64,000 nt of DNA from an uncultured Marinifilum sp. (GCF_963677195.1 NZ_OY781918.1:3212923-3276922), one strand, 5' to 3'; numbered from the stretch's first letter, positions 45,377-55,103 are shown. Numbers and translations are program-made. The notes: a model not told the origin generated them from the sequence alone.

Positions 45377-45883
45377 TTGGGAAAAGCAGGAGTAAACAGG
45401 AATGAAATCATTCAGCAAATTATTGATTTTTACAAATTGCAGCCAGGAATATCGGATATTGATTTGATTAAAATAGAAGAGTATTTACTTGTTATGAGTT
45501 CTTTGGTAATTAATACTATTGAGGAGCTCGAAGAAGTGAAAAATGACGATTTGCAGGAAAATTTTACAGATTTATTTGATGCATTAAATTCGTATGTAAT
45601 TTCGGTAAACGATCAAATGAAAAAAATATTTCCAGATAATCACCTGAATATAAATCCGCTTTTCTACGATGATAAATGTATGCTGCATCATATACAGATC
45701 ATAGAATATCTTAAAAATGTAAGTCAGTCAGCACAGAATGGTATTGATTTATCAAAAGAGATTATTTTACTTGAAGAGGAATTGTATTCCGATAAGTTTG
45801 GTTTAATACTTTGCGATGCGCTTATGAATTTGGTTTTACAAATAAATTCGAAGCTTATTGTTAAAGTGGAGGAATTAGTGTAA
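45377..45883 (+). CDS. Hypothetical helical protein with a TTG start
   Basis: The 168-residue, all-helical, acidic cytoplasmic protein belongs to no recognised family. The frame has a stop at 45359-45361 and no ATG before residue 40, so the TTG at 45377 is the only common start that keeps the well-formed N-terminal helix (NEIIQQIIDFYKLQ). It lies 23 nt after the PHP-ACT gene on the same strand and may share its transcript. Its 3' end overlaps the convergent monooxygenase-like gene by 9 nt. Confidence 0.6.
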   Translation: MGKAGVNRNEIIQQIIDFYKLQPGISDIDLIKIEEYLLVMSSLVINTIEELEEVKNDDLQENFTDLFDALNSYVISVNDQMKKIFPDNHLNINPLFYDDKCMLHHIQIIEYLKNVSQSAQNGIDLSKEIILLEEELYSDKFGLILCDALMNLVLQINSKLIVKVEELV

Positions 45884-46171
45884 TGTTTTGATAAACTGTC
45901 CCATAGTATGTTGATTCAGTAATTTTACCGTTAATGGTTTTTCTGATTCCAGATCTTTTATCATTTCAAATGATTGTGAAGCAAGAAATTCAATGGCATC
46001 ATCCATACTTGTCCATTGAGAAAGAACAATTAATTCGTTTTCTTTTTTTGGAGTTTGATAAATATTACAAGAGAGCTCACCTCCAATTTTTCGGTATTCC
46101 AAAAATTTGTCGAAGGCCTTTTTCCAGGAAACAATATTTTTTGTTGGCTGTTTTAAAAGTATATAAACCAT
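45875..46171 (-). CDS. ABM-like (dimeric alpha-beta barrel) small protein
   Basis: The 98-residue protein has the ferredoxin-like pattern of the antibiotic biosynthesis monooxygenase/DUF1330 group: strand YILLKQPTKNIVSWKKAFD, helix, then NELIVLSQWTSMDDAIEFLAS. Such proteins form dimeric barrels and act as quinol or haem monooxygenases or have unknown roles. No catalytic residue set can be confirmed. It appears monocistronic. Confidence 0.6.
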   Translation of the reverse strand: MVYILLKQPTKNIVSWKKAFDKFLEYRKIGGELSCNIYQTPKKENELIVLSQWTSMDDAIEFLASQSFEMIKDLESEKPLTVKLLNQHTMGQFIKTLH

Positions 46172-46366
46172 TTTCTTTTTCTTGTATTATCTAAAAATAA
46201 TTAAAATAGTTGAAGTCTTCAGGCTAAATTGATTACACGATAAAAATACAGGACGATTCGATCTTTTTTTTATTTTAACAAAAAAAACAGAACAGAATAT
46301 TTAAAAGAAATTAAACTTTTAAACGAATTCTATTTTAACAGATATTATATTTGTTGTACTTATTAC

Positions 46367-47188
46367 TTACAAAGCTTCAATAGGATTTGAAAAATTAAAT
46401 TTATAGCCAGTTTCATGAATTAATTTTTCAGAACTAATAATTTTAAATTGTTCTAATGAATTTATAAATTCAGGTAAATCGAATCCTTCTAATTTGGCAG
46501 CTTGTAAGTAAAAATCTCTTTTTTTAGGATGTTGCGGACAACAAGCATTGTAAATATCATTCCAACAATTATTTTTAATGATATGATTTATTATACCAAC
46601 GCAATCGTCGCGATGAATTAAATTAACAGGAGTTTCACCACCTTTAATTTGTTTTTTACCCGCAAAAAATCGTCCAGCTTTGCGATCATAACCAAATAAA
46701 CCGCCAAAACGAATTATTGTAGATTTAAACGATTTTTCATTAAGAAAAAGATCTTCAGCAATTCTAAGTGCTTTGCCAGTTTCCGATTCCGGAATTTTAT
46801 TTTCGCTTTCCTTAACCAAAGAGTTACAATTGGCGTAAACAGAAGTAGAGCTAATAAAAATCACATTCTCAATAGGGGACTGTTTTATCTCTTTTATAAG
46901 AGATAAAACTTGCTTGCTGTGATAATCGATAATATCATTTCTGCCTTTAGCTGGAAAATTAACAATTAGAGTTTTAGAGTCGAAAAAACTTTTATCGTAA
47001 TTAATATTAATGTGCGGACTCAATTGAATAAGATAAGGATTAATGCCTAAATTTTTGAGCGACGTAAATTTTTCTGTTTTTCTAACCGAAGCATTAACAA
47101 AATAGTGATTTTTAATTAAGAATTCGGCTAAGGCTAATCCCAACCAACCACATCCAAGTATACTAATTGTATTTTCAATTTTATTCAT
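46367..47188 (-). CDS. YeeZ-like NAD(P)-binding epimerase/dehydratase family protein
   Basis: The 273-residue extended short-chain dehydrogenase-like protein has the Rossmann motif ISILGCGWLGLALAEFLI at the N-terminus, VIFISSTSVYANC, and the family stretch IIRFGGLFGYDRKAGRFFAGK. The typical YxxxK pair is not evident, as in YeeZ-type members whose reaction is unknown. It is divergent from hemA across 284 bp. Confidence 0.8.
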   Translation of the reverse strand: MNKIENTISILGCGWLGLALAEFLIKNHYFVNASVRKTEKFTSLKNLGINPYLIQLSPHININYDKSFFDSKTLIVNFPAKGRNDIIDYHSKQVLSLIKEIKQSPIENVIFISSTSVYANCNSLVKESENKIPESETGKALRIAEDLFLNEKSFKSTIIRFGGLFGYDRKAGRFFAGKKQIKGGETPVNLIHRDDCVGIINHIIKNNCWNDIYNACCPQHPKKRDFYLQAAKLEGFDLPEFINSLEQFKIISSEKLIHETGYKFNFSNPIEAL

Positions 47189-47402
47189 ATCTAAAAGGTA
47201 AAATTATTAATTTTAAACTTATATTTATTTTAAATGAATAAATATATGAATAGTAGTAAAATTATTAACCTACTAGCGATTATTTTGGTATTTAAGATAT
47301 TAAAATCCTTTTAGGGTTTATATTGTTTTCATAATAATTAAAGTGCTAAATAAATGTACTTATACTTATCGCGGAATGGGAGGTTTTTTGAATAAATACT
47401 AT

Positions 47403-47410
47403 TATATTTG
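47403..47410 (+). promoter_or_regulatory. -7 promoter element of the hemA operon
   Basis: TATATTTG matches TAnnTTTG, 62 nt upstream of the hemA ATG. The leader shows no recognisable riboswitch. Confidence 0.6.
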
Positions 47411-47472
47411 GCCCTGACTCTGGTGTTTTATATAAAAGTACAGGAGTAAATCAGAAAACAAATTGCGTTTTT

Positions 47473-48726
47473 ATGTCATTAGAAATTCGTGAAAATCTAC
47501 AAAAATTACTTGTTGTAGGAATAAGCTATAGAAAATCAGCTTTAGATGTTAGAGGATTGTTTTCTTTAACGTCTGATGATCAGGATAATATTCTAAAAGA
47601 AGCTAAGGAAAATAACATTGATAGTATGGTTATATTATCTACATGTAACCGTACCGAAATTTATGCCCACTCATCGCAACTTGATCTGATTATCGATTTG
47701 TTTTTGAAATACTGCAAAGGCAATCGCGAAGACTTTAACAATAACGGTTACACACTTTTTGGTAATGAATGCATTCAGCATCTTTTTAAGGTAACTTCAG
47801 GTTTAGATTCCCAAATTATAGGAGATTTTCAAATTGTTGGACAAGTAAAAGATGCCGTTCATAAATCGGAAAAATTTGGAATGGTAAATGCGTTCCAAAA
47901 CAGACTTTTTTCATTTGTTTTTCAGGCAAGTAAAAAAATAAAAAATAATACAGATATAAGTAAAGGTGCAGCTTCGGTTGCTCATGCTGCCGTTCAGTAT
48001 ATTAAAGATAAAGTTAGTACTCTTGAATCGAGTAATTTTCTTTTGTACGGAACCGGCGATATTGGGAAAGATACCTGCGAGAATTTACTGAAACACATGA
48101 ATAATCGTTCGCTTACTTTGGTAAATAGAACAATAGAAAAAGCTGAAGCTCTTGCAAACAAATTCGATATTAAGTACGAAACCATTGAAAACTTATCGCA
48201 AGAAATTGATAAAGCTGAGGTTATTATTGTTGCAACAGGAGCTCCTAAACCAACAGTTACACTAGATCATTTAGAAAAAACAGAATCGTGCAAGCTTATT
48301 TTAGATCTTTCGGTGCCTCGAAATGTTGATTGTGCCATTGATAATTTAGATCATGTTTTGGTTATTACGGTTGATGAATTATCGAAACACATTTCTAAAT
48401 CTATAGAGCAAAGAAAAGCATGTATTCCCGATGCAGAAAAAATAATTCAATCTTCCATTGGTGAGTTTTATGCCTGGTTAGAAGTCAAGTATTTATCACC
48501 AGTTATAGTAGCTTTAAAAGAAAATCTACATAAAGTACAACAAAAAGAATTGGATTATCACAAAAATAAATTGAGTGATGAGGAACTAAAAAAAGTAGAA
48601 CACATTACCAATAATATAGTGAATAAAATTGCCCGTGCATGTATCAATCATCTGAAAGATCATCACAAAAAGCAATCTACCCCAATGGAAACATTAAATA
48701 TGATATTTAAAGATATGGATTCGTAA
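47473..48726 (+). CDS. hemA: Glutamyl-tRNA reductase
   Basis: The 417-residue enzyme starts the C5 pathway, reducing glutamyl-tRNA to glutamate-1-semialdehyde with NADPH. The catalytic Cys58 lies in LSTCNRTEIY, and GLDSQIIGDFQIVGQVKDA belongs to the catalytic domain. The NADPH domain holds FLLYGTGDIGKDTCENL, followed by a C-terminal dimerisation helix domain. It begins hemA-hemC-hemB-hemE. HemL, the next enzyme, is encoded 10 kb away at 58.6 kb. Confidence 0.95.
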   Translation: MSLEIRENLQKLLVVGISYRKSALDVRGLFSLTSDDQDNILKEAKENNIDSMVILSTCNRTEIYAHSSQLDLIIDLFLKYCKGNREDFNNNGYTLFGNECIQHLFKVTSGLDSQIIGDFQIVGQVKDAVHKSEKFGMVNAFQNRLFSFVFQASKKIKNNTDISKGAASVAHAAVQYIKDKVSTLESSNFLLYGTGDIGKDTCENLLKHMNNRSLTLVNRTIEKAEALANKFDIKYETIENLSQEIDKAEVIIVATGAPKPTVTLDHLEKTESCKLILDLSVPRNVDCAIDNLDHVLVITVDELSKHISKSIEQRKACIPDAEKIIQSSIGEFYAWLEVKYLSPVIVALKENLHKVQQKELDYHKNKLSDEELKKVEHITNNIVNKIARACINHLKDHHKKQSTPMETLNMIFKDMDS

Positions 48727-48746
48727 AGCCAATAAAAGCTTTCGAT

Positions 48747-48782
48747 AAAAAGCTGTATAAACCTGGTTTTATATGGCTTTTT
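48747..48782 (+). terminator. Weak hairpin between hemA and hemC
   Basis: AAAAAGC and GCTTTTT enclose a second A/T-rich pairing (TATAAA with TTTATA), followed by Ts. It may attenuate read-through into hemC rather than end transcription. Confidence 0.4.
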
Positions 48783-48827
48783 TATTTCATAATAATTAGA
48801 ATATAAATAACCAGTGATACAAGCTTT

Positions 48828-49754
48828 ATGTCTGAGCCAAAAAAAATAGTAGTTGCTACTCGCCCAAGTTTGCTAGCATACACGCAAACTCAACAAACCG
48901 TTGATTTATTGCAAAAAGCAAATCCTGATGTAGAATTCGAAATAAAGAAATTTAGTACCAAGGGAGATCGGGTTTTAAACCGTTCATTAACAGAGTTTGG
49001 TGGAACTGGATTGTTTGTAAAAGAACTGGAACATGCCATGCTCGAAGGAGAAGCAGATATTGCAGTTCACAGCCTTAAAGATGTTCCAAGTTTTCACCCA
49101 GAAGGGTTAAAATTGGTATCCTTTCCTCAGCGAGAAGATGTAAGAGACGTATTTTTAAGCCGAAATGCTCAAACAATAGAAAATATGCCTCAGGGCTTTG
49201 TGCTGGGAACAGGAAGTCCGCGCAGAAAAGTACAGATGGCAGCTTTGCGTTCCGATATTAAATTTAAAGAAATTAGAGGTAATATCGATTCACGAATACA
49301 AAAAATGATTGATGGAGAGTATGATGCGATTATTTTGGCAGCAGCAGGAATGAATCGTTTGGGTAAGGAATTTGATGAGAAATTACTTTTAGATGTAGAT
49401 CAGAGCATCCCAGCAATTGGGCAAGGAGCAATTGCCATAGAATGCCGAGCCGACGACTTGCAAACCATACAAATTATAGAAAAAGTGAATCATAAACCTA
49501 CCATGCAGGCCGTATTGGCCGAAAGGGCTTTTATGGCCGAAATAGAAGGTGGGTGTAAATTTCCTTTAGCAGCACATGCTCTTGTTTTGGATGAAATTCT
49601 TACAATGATTGCTATTGTGGGTGATGTAAACACCAACGAATTTATTGTCGAACAGATTGAGGTTAATGTAGCAGAATCAATAAATAAGGCTAAAGAGTTG
49701 GCTGTGATAATGAAGGCAATTTGTAAAGACAAAGGAATTAATTTTTATCTTTAA
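48828..49754 (+). CDS. hemC: Porphobilinogen deaminase (hydroxymethylbilane synthase)
   Basis: The 308-residue enzyme joins four porphobilinogens into hydroxymethylbilane. It has the N-terminal VVATRPSLLAYTQTQQTV, the arginine-rich GTGSPRRKVQM, the catalytic-Asp stretch HSLKDVPS, and Cys243 (EGGCKFPLAAH), which carries the dipyrromethane cofactor. Length is normal. It lies 101 nt after hemA, across a weak hairpin. Confidence 0.96.
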   Translation: MSEPKKIVVATRPSLLAYTQTQQTVDLLQKANPDVEFEIKKFSTKGDRVLNRSLTEFGGTGLFVKELEHAMLEGEADIAVHSLKDVPSFHPEGLKLVSFPQREDVRDVFLSRNAQTIENMPQGFVLGTGSPRRKVQMAALRSDIKFKEIRGNIDSRIQKMIDGEYDAIILAAAGMNRLGKEFDEKLLLDVDQSIPAIGQGAIAIECRADDLQTIQIIEKVNHKPTMQAVLAERAFMAEIEGGCKFPLAAHALVLDEILTMIAIVGDVNTNEFIVEQIEVNVAESINKAKELAVIMKAICKDKGINFYL

Positions 49755-49808
49755 AAGTTAAAAGATAAAAATCAAATATTATATTAAAAATTACAAAAAA
49801 CATACACT

Positions 49809-50798
49809 ATGAGTTTACGTCCACTTTTTCCGGAAACACGAATGAGAAGATTGCGTTACAGCAAAGTTGTGCGCAATATGGTTGCAGAAACATCTCTTTC
49901 TGTTGATGATTTAATTATGCCTCTTTTTGTTTGTCCGGGAGAAAAGGTTAAGAATCCTATTAAAAGCATGCCAGGTAACGATCAGTTATCTGTAGACCTG
50001 TTAGTCGAAAAATGTGGAGAACTGCTTCAGTCGGGAGTAAAATCAGTATTACTTTTTGGAATTCCCGAATCGAAAGATGAAGATGGTACTGTAGCAACTC
50101 ACGATCATAGTATTGTTCAGCAGGCAATTCGCGCAATAAAAGCAAAATATCCTCAAATGTATATTATTGCTGATATTTGTAATTGCGAGTATACTACTCA
50201 TGGCCACTGTGGAACCATTGTAGATGGAGATGTTGATAATGATCAAACATTGGTTACTCTAGCGGCTCAGGCTGTTTCTATGGCAAAAGCAGGTGTTGAT
50301 ATGGTAGCTCCTTCGGATATGATGGATGGTAGAATTGGATACATGAGAAAAGCATTGGACGAAAATTGTTTCGAGAAACTTCCAATTATGGCTTATTCGG
50401 CAAAATATGCTTCTGGTTTTTATGGCCCATTTAGAGATGCTGCAGATAGCGCTCCACAATTTGGTGATCGTTCTACCTACCAAATGGATCCTAGAAATAG
50501 CGATGAAGCAATTCGTGAAGTTGAAATGGATATTGCCGAAGGTGCAGATATTGTTATGGTTAAACCTGCATTAAGTTACCTTGATGTTATTTACCGTACA
50601 AAACATGAATTTAATATTCCTGTTGCTGCATATAATGTTAGTGGAGAATTTTCTATGGTAAAAGCTGCAGGAGAAAAAGACTGGATTGATACTGAGCGTG
50701 TTATGATGGAAATTATGACTTCTATTAAAAGAGCTGGTGCTGATATTATTATCACTTATCACGCTCAGGAAGTAGCTGAGATTTTAAACAAGAGATAA
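49809..50798 (+). CDS. hemB: Delta-aminolevulinic acid dehydratase (porphobilinogen synthase)
   Basis: The 329-residue enzyme condenses two aminolevulinates into porphobilinogen. The catalytic lysines are Lys199 (YSAKYASGFYGPF) and Lys252 (MVKPALSY). The cysteine set Cys124, Cys126 and Cys134 (DICNCEYTTHGHCG) marks it as a zinc-dependent form. It lies 54 nt after hemC. Confidence 0.96.
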   Translation: MSLRPLFPETRMRRLRYSKVVRNMVAETSLSVDDLIMPLFVCPGEKVKNPIKSMPGNDQLSVDLLVEKCGELLQSGVKSVLLFGIPESKDEDGTVATHDHSIVQQAIRAIKAKYPQMYIIADICNCEYTTHGHCGTIVDGDVDNDQTLVTLAAQAVSMAKAGVDMVAPSDMMDGRIGYMRKALDENCFEKLPIMAYSAKYASGFYGPFRDAADSAPQFGDRSTYQMDPRNSDEAIREVEMDIAEGADIVMVKPALSYLDVIYRTKHEFNIPVAAYNVSGEFSMVKAAGEKDWIDTERVMMEIMTSIKRAGADIIITYHAQEVAEILNKR

Positions 50799-50892
50799 AT
50801 ATAAGTTTTCTGTTATTGGTTTTCAATTGCCCGCTTTTATAAGCGATTTAATTTTGACAACTGATAACTTCTGATAACCGATAACTAAGGAT

Positions 50893-51924
50893 ATGACAAA
50901 TTCAATATTTCTGGATACAATTAATGGTATTAAGCGAGAGCGACCACCTATGTGGTTTATGCGTCAGGCGGGAAGAGTATTACCATCTTATATGAAATTG
51001 CGTGAAAAATACGGATTTAAAGAGATGATGGAAACTCCTAATCTGGCTGCTGATGTAACTTTACTTCCTATTCACGATTTAGGAGTTGATGCTGCAATTT
51101 TGTTTTCGGATATTTTGGTAATTCCCGAAGCTTTAGGAATGGAACTAAGTTTTGAAGGAAAAGGCCCGAGTTTTTCAACTGCTCTTAAAGATGTTGCAGA
51201 TCCATTAACTTTCTTAACTGAGAAACCTGAAAAATTAGAACATATTTATCAGGCAATAGATCGCATATTGGAGATTAAGCCAGAGGAAATTCCATTAATC
51301 GGATTTTGTGGTGGACCTTTAACAACCCTTTGTTACATGTATCAGGGGTTTAGTCGTAATCAGAATTTTCCTGATTTTGTTCCTGCCATTTATCGAGATA
51401 AGGAATTGATGAAGAAAGTGGTTGCTAAAATCACAGAAATGAGTATTCATTATGGACTAAAGCAGGTGGAGCATGGGGTTAAGGCTTTTCAATTGTTCGA
51501 AACTCACGCAGGTTTAATTCCGGTAGAATTGTACAAAGAAGTATTTTTACCATCGGTTAAAGCTATTTTAGGAGCTGTACGCGAAAAAGGAGTTAAAACC
51601 ATTTACTTGCCTAAAGGTTTAGGTACAGGAATTAATATGGTTAACTACGATTTATGCGATTGTATTAGTGTCGATTGGCAAATACCATTACACGAAGTTC
51701 GTAAAGTTGTTGGTGAACAAATGATTATACAGGGAAATTTCGATCCTCGTATTTTGGAATCAACTCCCGAAGCTATCGATAGAGAATTTGAATATTATCT
51801 TAATTATGGTAGAAAAGATCACAAATGGATATTTAACTTAGGACATGGTTTGTTACCAACAATTCCGGTCGAAAATGTAAAATATTTAGTGAAAAAAGTA
51901 AAAGAAGCAGATTGGGCACGATAA
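50893..51924 (+). CDS. hemE: Uroporphyrinogen decarboxylase
   Basis: The 343-residue enzyme removes four acetate carboxyls from uroporphyrinogen III to give coproporphyrinogen III, the step committed to haem rather than siroheme or cobalamin. The signature PPMWFMRQAGRVLPSY near the start and the GFCGGPLTTLCYM stretch are present. It is last in the hem run and is closed by a hairpin terminator. Confidence 0.95.
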   Translation: MTNSIFLDTINGIKRERPPMWFMRQAGRVLPSYMKLREKYGFKEMMETPNLAADVTLLPIHDLGVDAAILFSDILVIPEALGMELSFEGKGPSFSTALKDVADPLTFLTEKPEKLEHIYQAIDRILEIKPEEIPLIGFCGGPLTTLCYMYQGFSRNQNFPDFVPAIYRDKELMKKVVAKITEMSIHYGLKQVEHGVKAFQLFETHAGLIPVELYKEVFLPSVKAILGAVREKGVKTIYLPKGLGTGINMVNYDLCDCISVDWQIPLHEVRKVVGEQMIIQGNFDPRILESTPEAIDREFEYYLNYGRKDHKWIFNLGHGLLPTIPVENVKYLVKKVKEADWAR

Positions 51925-51946
51925 GCTCAGAAAAATAAAAATAACG

Positions 51947-51975
51947 GAGGTGGCAGTAAAATGTCACCTCTTTTT
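51947..51975. terminator. Terminator after hemE
   Basis: GAGGTGGCA and TGTCACCTC (one G-U) pair around a 6-nt loop and are followed by five T. The convergent gene ends 15 nt further on. Confidence 0.8.
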
Positions 51976-51989
51976 GTAGATATGAAAAT

Positions 51990-52658
51990 TTAATTCATCG
52001 CATAAGGTAAAATATAAGTCTCTTTTAATTTAATCTTACTTAAAAAAGCTTTACCTGTCGAATATCCGTAAAAAGGAGCAACTCGATATTTATAATAATC
52101 ATTATCCTCAAGACTAATTATCCAAATTAAATTTGCTTTATAATCTTTCAAGAAATCATACTCATAAGCTCCTAACTGAACAGCATAACGGTAAGGATAA
52201 TTACTTTTAGCAAGTTTATTTCTATCTCTAAAAATTGTATCCGAAATTATTTTTGTATCAGGTAGTTCCATTTTTTTAATTAATCTGCAAAATTCCTGAC
52301 TTCTTTTTAGTTTCTCAAATTGAGCTAGGGCATGAGAATCTTCATTTTTAAAAAATACGGTATAATAGGTTTTTTGATTAATTACCGGAGATGATTTAAT
52401 TGGCAGGCTGTCTTTTTTTACAACACTATCTTTTCTAGATACTAACTTGGCCTGCAGTACTTCTATATTTGTCTCAGAATGCTTTCTTAAATATAGGAAG
52501 GAACAAAAAAAGAGGACTAAAAGCGCAACAAAAACCCTGTAAAAAATTATTGCCCTGCTTTTTTTACGTAACAATTTACCAAGTCTGTAGAACTCTTTTG
52601 CTACGGCATTTTCGCGCAATTCTTTTCTTTCTTTTTCTGTGATTTTTTTCTTTGTCAT
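51990..52658 (-). CDS. Membrane-anchored protein with possible SPOR-like C-terminus
   Basis: The 222-residue protein has a basic N-terminal cytoplasmic part (TKKKITEKERKELRE...), one transmembrane helix (about 38-57) and a periplasmic domain. The C-terminal segment YRYAVQLGAYEYDFLKDY ... DNDYYKYRVAPFYGYSTGKAFLSKIK resembles a SPOR peptidoglycan-binding repeat, but the match is loose. A role in cell-wall or division contacts is possible. It is convergent with hemE. Confidence 0.5.
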   Translation of the reverse strand: MTKKKITEKERKELRENAVAKEFYRLGKLLRKKSRAIIFYRVFVALLVLFFCSFLYLRKHSETNIEVLQAKLVSRKDSVVKKDSLPIKSSPVINQKTYYTVFFKNEDSHALAQFEKLKRSQEFCRLIKKMELPDTKIISDTIFRDRNKLAKSNYPYRYAVQLGAYEYDFLKDYKANLIWIISLEDNDYYKYRVAPFYGYSTGKAFLSKIKLKETYILPYAMN

Positions 52659-52964
52659 TATTAGTTCTTATTGAACTTACACGAATTTATAATGATAAGC
52701 AATTTATAATTTTTTAATTGACAAATCAAGGGAAAAGTATATTATTTATGAACACTTGTATTGTATGTATAAATCTCAGAAAATACGAATACTTAAGAAT
52801 GCTTAAGTCCCGTAATAAGTAATAATAGCTAGCATATCATTGAAGTGTATTTTTAGATGATGTGATGAAGATTTAATTTTATGTTGAAAAACTTAGGTAC
52901 TTGTTAGGAATGAATAGCAATGCTTTCTATTTTTGCACACCAAATAAATAAAATATACATTATA
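52659..52964. other. 306-bp intergenic region with inverted repeat and promoter
   Basis: The divergent promoter region holds the inverted repeat ACTTAAG-AATG-CTTAAGT (52791-52808), a candidate regulatory site, and the plus-strand -7 box at 52928-52935. Nothing else was recognised. Confidence 0.4.
52928..52935 (+). promoter_or_regulatory. -7 promoter element of the double-cubane reductase gene
   Basis: TATTTTTG matches TAnnTTTG. It lies inside the upstream extension of the frame (from 52920), so the start at 52965 is preferred. Confidence 0.6.
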
Positions 52965-54239
52965 ATGGCAGATTACACAAAAATGTGGACTGGTCTTGGT
53001 TTAGACCTTGATAATCATGATGCTCTACTAGAGAATTTAGGTGGAGCATATCAATCTATTTTCATGTCACAAAAGCATCGTCCCGAGGCTATGGGATATT
53101 TCGATTTTGTGATGAGCGAAGCTCATGGACTCCGAATTAAGGAGCTACGAGAGGAGCAGGAAGCAGGTCGAAAGATTATTGGTTCTTTTTGTGTTTTTGT
53201 TCCCGAAGAAATTATATTAGCTGCAGGATGTACCTCGGTAGGATTGTGTTCTGGTGCCGATTTTGCTCAAGAAGAAGTGGAAAAGGTTTTGCCTCGTAAC
53301 ACATGTTCATTAATTAAATCATTTTTTGGCTTTAGTTTGGCTAAGGTTTGTCCGTACATGGAAGTTTCCGATCTTATTGTTGGTGAAAACACCTGCGATG
53401 GTAAGAAAAAAGCTTTTGAGACTTTTAAAGAAATGGTTCCTAATTTTTACCAAATGGATATACCTCAAAATAAGGCTCCAATGGGTAGAAAATTGCTTGC
53501 TCATGAATACAAAAGCTTTCTTGCCAAGTTAGAAGAAATGACAGGTAAGAAAATCAGTAAGAAAGATTTACAGGAAGGTATTGCTACTGTGAATGCTAAA
53601 CGCGCTGCTTTAAGCCGATTGGCTAAACTTCGTGCTGCCGATCCTTGCCCAATATCAGGATTAGATGCTTTATTAATTAATCAAATTGCATTTTTAGATA
53701 ATCCAGCTCGTTTTACTGAGAAATTAAATGCGCTTTGCGACGAATTAGAAGTATCAATTAAAGAGAAGAAGGGTGCGATTGCTGAAAAAGCTCCTCGAAT
53801 TCTTATTTCTGGTTGTCCTATGGCGATTCCAAACTGGAAAGTTCCTGCAATTATTGAAGCAACAGGTGCTGTTATTGTAGGCGAAGAATCTTGTATTGGG
53901 GAACGCGGACAGCGCAATACCACAGATGATTCTGCCGATACACTTGAAGGTTTAATTGATGCCGTTGTAGATCGATACTTTAAAATTGATTGTGCTGTGT
54001 TTACTCCAAATCAGGAACGTGTTGAGCACATCAAAGAAATGACTAGAAATTATAATGCTGATGGTGTAATTCATTATGGACTTCAATTTTGTCAGCCTTA
54101 TATTATGGAATCATTTTCGGTTGAAAAATTATTAGAAAAAGATGGTATTTCAATAATGCGTCTGGAGACTGATTATAGTCAGGAAGATATGGGACAGCTA
54201 TCTACAAGAGTAGAAGCTTTTGTTGAGATTATTAAATAA
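52965..54239 (+). CDS. Double-cubane-cluster anaerobic reductase (HgdB/BcrC superfamily)
   Basis: This 424-residue protein belongs to the 2-hydroxyacyl-CoA dehydratase D-subunit superfamily, in the branch that stands alone and carries a [8Fe-9S] double-cubane cluster. Cysteines at AAGCTSVGLCSGA, RNTCSLIKSFFG, KVCPYMEVSDL, GENTCDGKKKAFE, SGCPMAIPNWK and GEESCIGERG match. Such enzymes take electrons at very low potential from an ATP-driven activator. Known members reduce small molecules such as acetylene in vitro; the natural substrate is unclear. The open frame reaches 52920, but a promoter element lies within it. The activator gene is 77 nt downstream. Confidence 0.88.
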   Translation: MADYTKMWTGLGLDLDNHDALLENLGGAYQSIFMSQKHRPEAMGYFDFVMSEAHGLRIKELREEQEAGRKIIGSFCVFVPEEIILAAGCTSVGLCSGADFAQEEVEKVLPRNTCSLIKSFFGFSLAKVCPYMEVSDLIVGENTCDGKKKAFETFKEMVPNFYQMDIPQNKAPMGRKLLAHEYKSFLAKLEEMTGKKISKKDLQEGIATVNAKRAALSRLAKLRAADPCPISGLDALLINQIAFLDNPARFTEKLNALCDELEVSIKEKKGAIAEKAPRILISGCPMAIPNWKVPAIIEATGAVIVGEESCIGERGQRNTTDDSADTLEGLIDAVVDRYFKIDCAVFTPNQERVEHIKEMTRNYNADGVIHYGLQFCQPYIMESFSVEKLLEKDGISIMRLETDYSQEDMGQLSTRVEAFVEIIK

Positions 54240-54260
54240 GAAAACAGATAAAAAAACACA

Positions 54261-54297
54261 GGCAGAGAAGCAATTGAGTTTCTCTGTCTTATTTTTT
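54261..54297 (+). terminator. Hairpin with T run between the reductase and its activator
   Basis: GGCAGAGAA and TTCTCTGTC (one G-U) form a stem with a 10-nt loop, followed by a T tract broken by one A. It probably lowers activator expression relative to the reductase. Confidence 0.65.
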
Positions 54298-54316
54298 TAC
54301 ACAAGCAATTCAAGAA

Positions 54317-55060
54317 ATGAAACAGGCAGGTATTGATATAGGTTCTAGAAGTATTGAGTTAATTGTATTGGAGAATGGGCAAGTAATTCATAACAAACAA
54401 AGCGAATCGGGATATAATCCGGTGGATCGTGTTAAAGAATTAATTGCTGATATTTCTTTCGATAAAATTATGGTAACCGGATATGGTCGTGCTAGCCTTG
54501 AAATTGCATTCGATTATCCTACGGTTACCGAGATAAAAGCCTATGGAACAGGTGCTGCAGCTCTTTATCCGGGAGTTAGAGGAGTGCTCGATATTGGCGG
54601 ACAAGATACAAAGGTTATCTCTCTAAACGAAAATGGTAAAGTGCTAAAATTTGAGATGAATGATAAGTGTGCCGCAGGAACAGGTAAGTTTTTAGAGATG
54701 ATGGCAACAAGTTTGGGTTATGATCAAAACTCTCTTGGACCTTCGGCTTTAGAAGGGCAGGAAGGAATAGAAATTAATAGCATGTGTGCTGTTTTTGCCG
54801 AATCGGAAGTTACCTCTCTATTGGCTAAAGGTTGTCAAAGAGCCGATATTGCGCTGGCAATTCATCAGTCGGTATGTCGTCGTGCTGTAGGTATGATTAA
54901 GCGTCAGAATATAAATACTCCAATGATGTTTGCAGGAGGTGTAGCCAATAATTCATGTATGGTCCATTTGTTAAAGAAAACTTTTGGTAAGGATATTATT
55001 GTTCCTGAATCACCTCAGTTTGTTGGAGCTTATGGTGCGGCTGTTTTGGCTGCTCAATAA
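54317..55060 (+). CDS. ATP-dependent activator of the double-cubane reductase (HgdC/BcrA/D type)
   Basis: The 247-residue ASKHA-fold ATPase has the nucleotide motifs AGIDIGSRSIELIVLENG and LDIGGQDTKVISL. Two cluster-ligand cysteines (Cys118 in NDKCAAGTGKF and Cys157 in SMCAVFAESE) let a homodimer hold one [4Fe-4S] cluster between its subunits. It couples ATP hydrolysis to injection of a low-potential electron into the partner reductase, encoded just upstream. Confidence 0.93.
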   Translation: MKQAGIDIGSRSIELIVLENGQVIHNKQSESGYNPVDRVKELIADISFDKIMVTGYGRASLEIAFDYPTVTEIKAYGTGAAALYPGVRGVLDIGGQDTKVISLNENGKVLKFEMNDKCAAGTGKFLEMMATSLGYDQNSLGPSALEGQEGIEINSMCAVFAESEVTSLLAKGCQRADIALAIHQSVCRRAVGMIKRQNINTPMMFAGGVANNSCMVHLLKKTFGKDIIVPESPQFVGAYGAAVLAAQ

Positions 55061-55103
55061 TATATTTAATTTTAGCTTATCTGTTAAATTAACTTGGCTA
55101 TAT

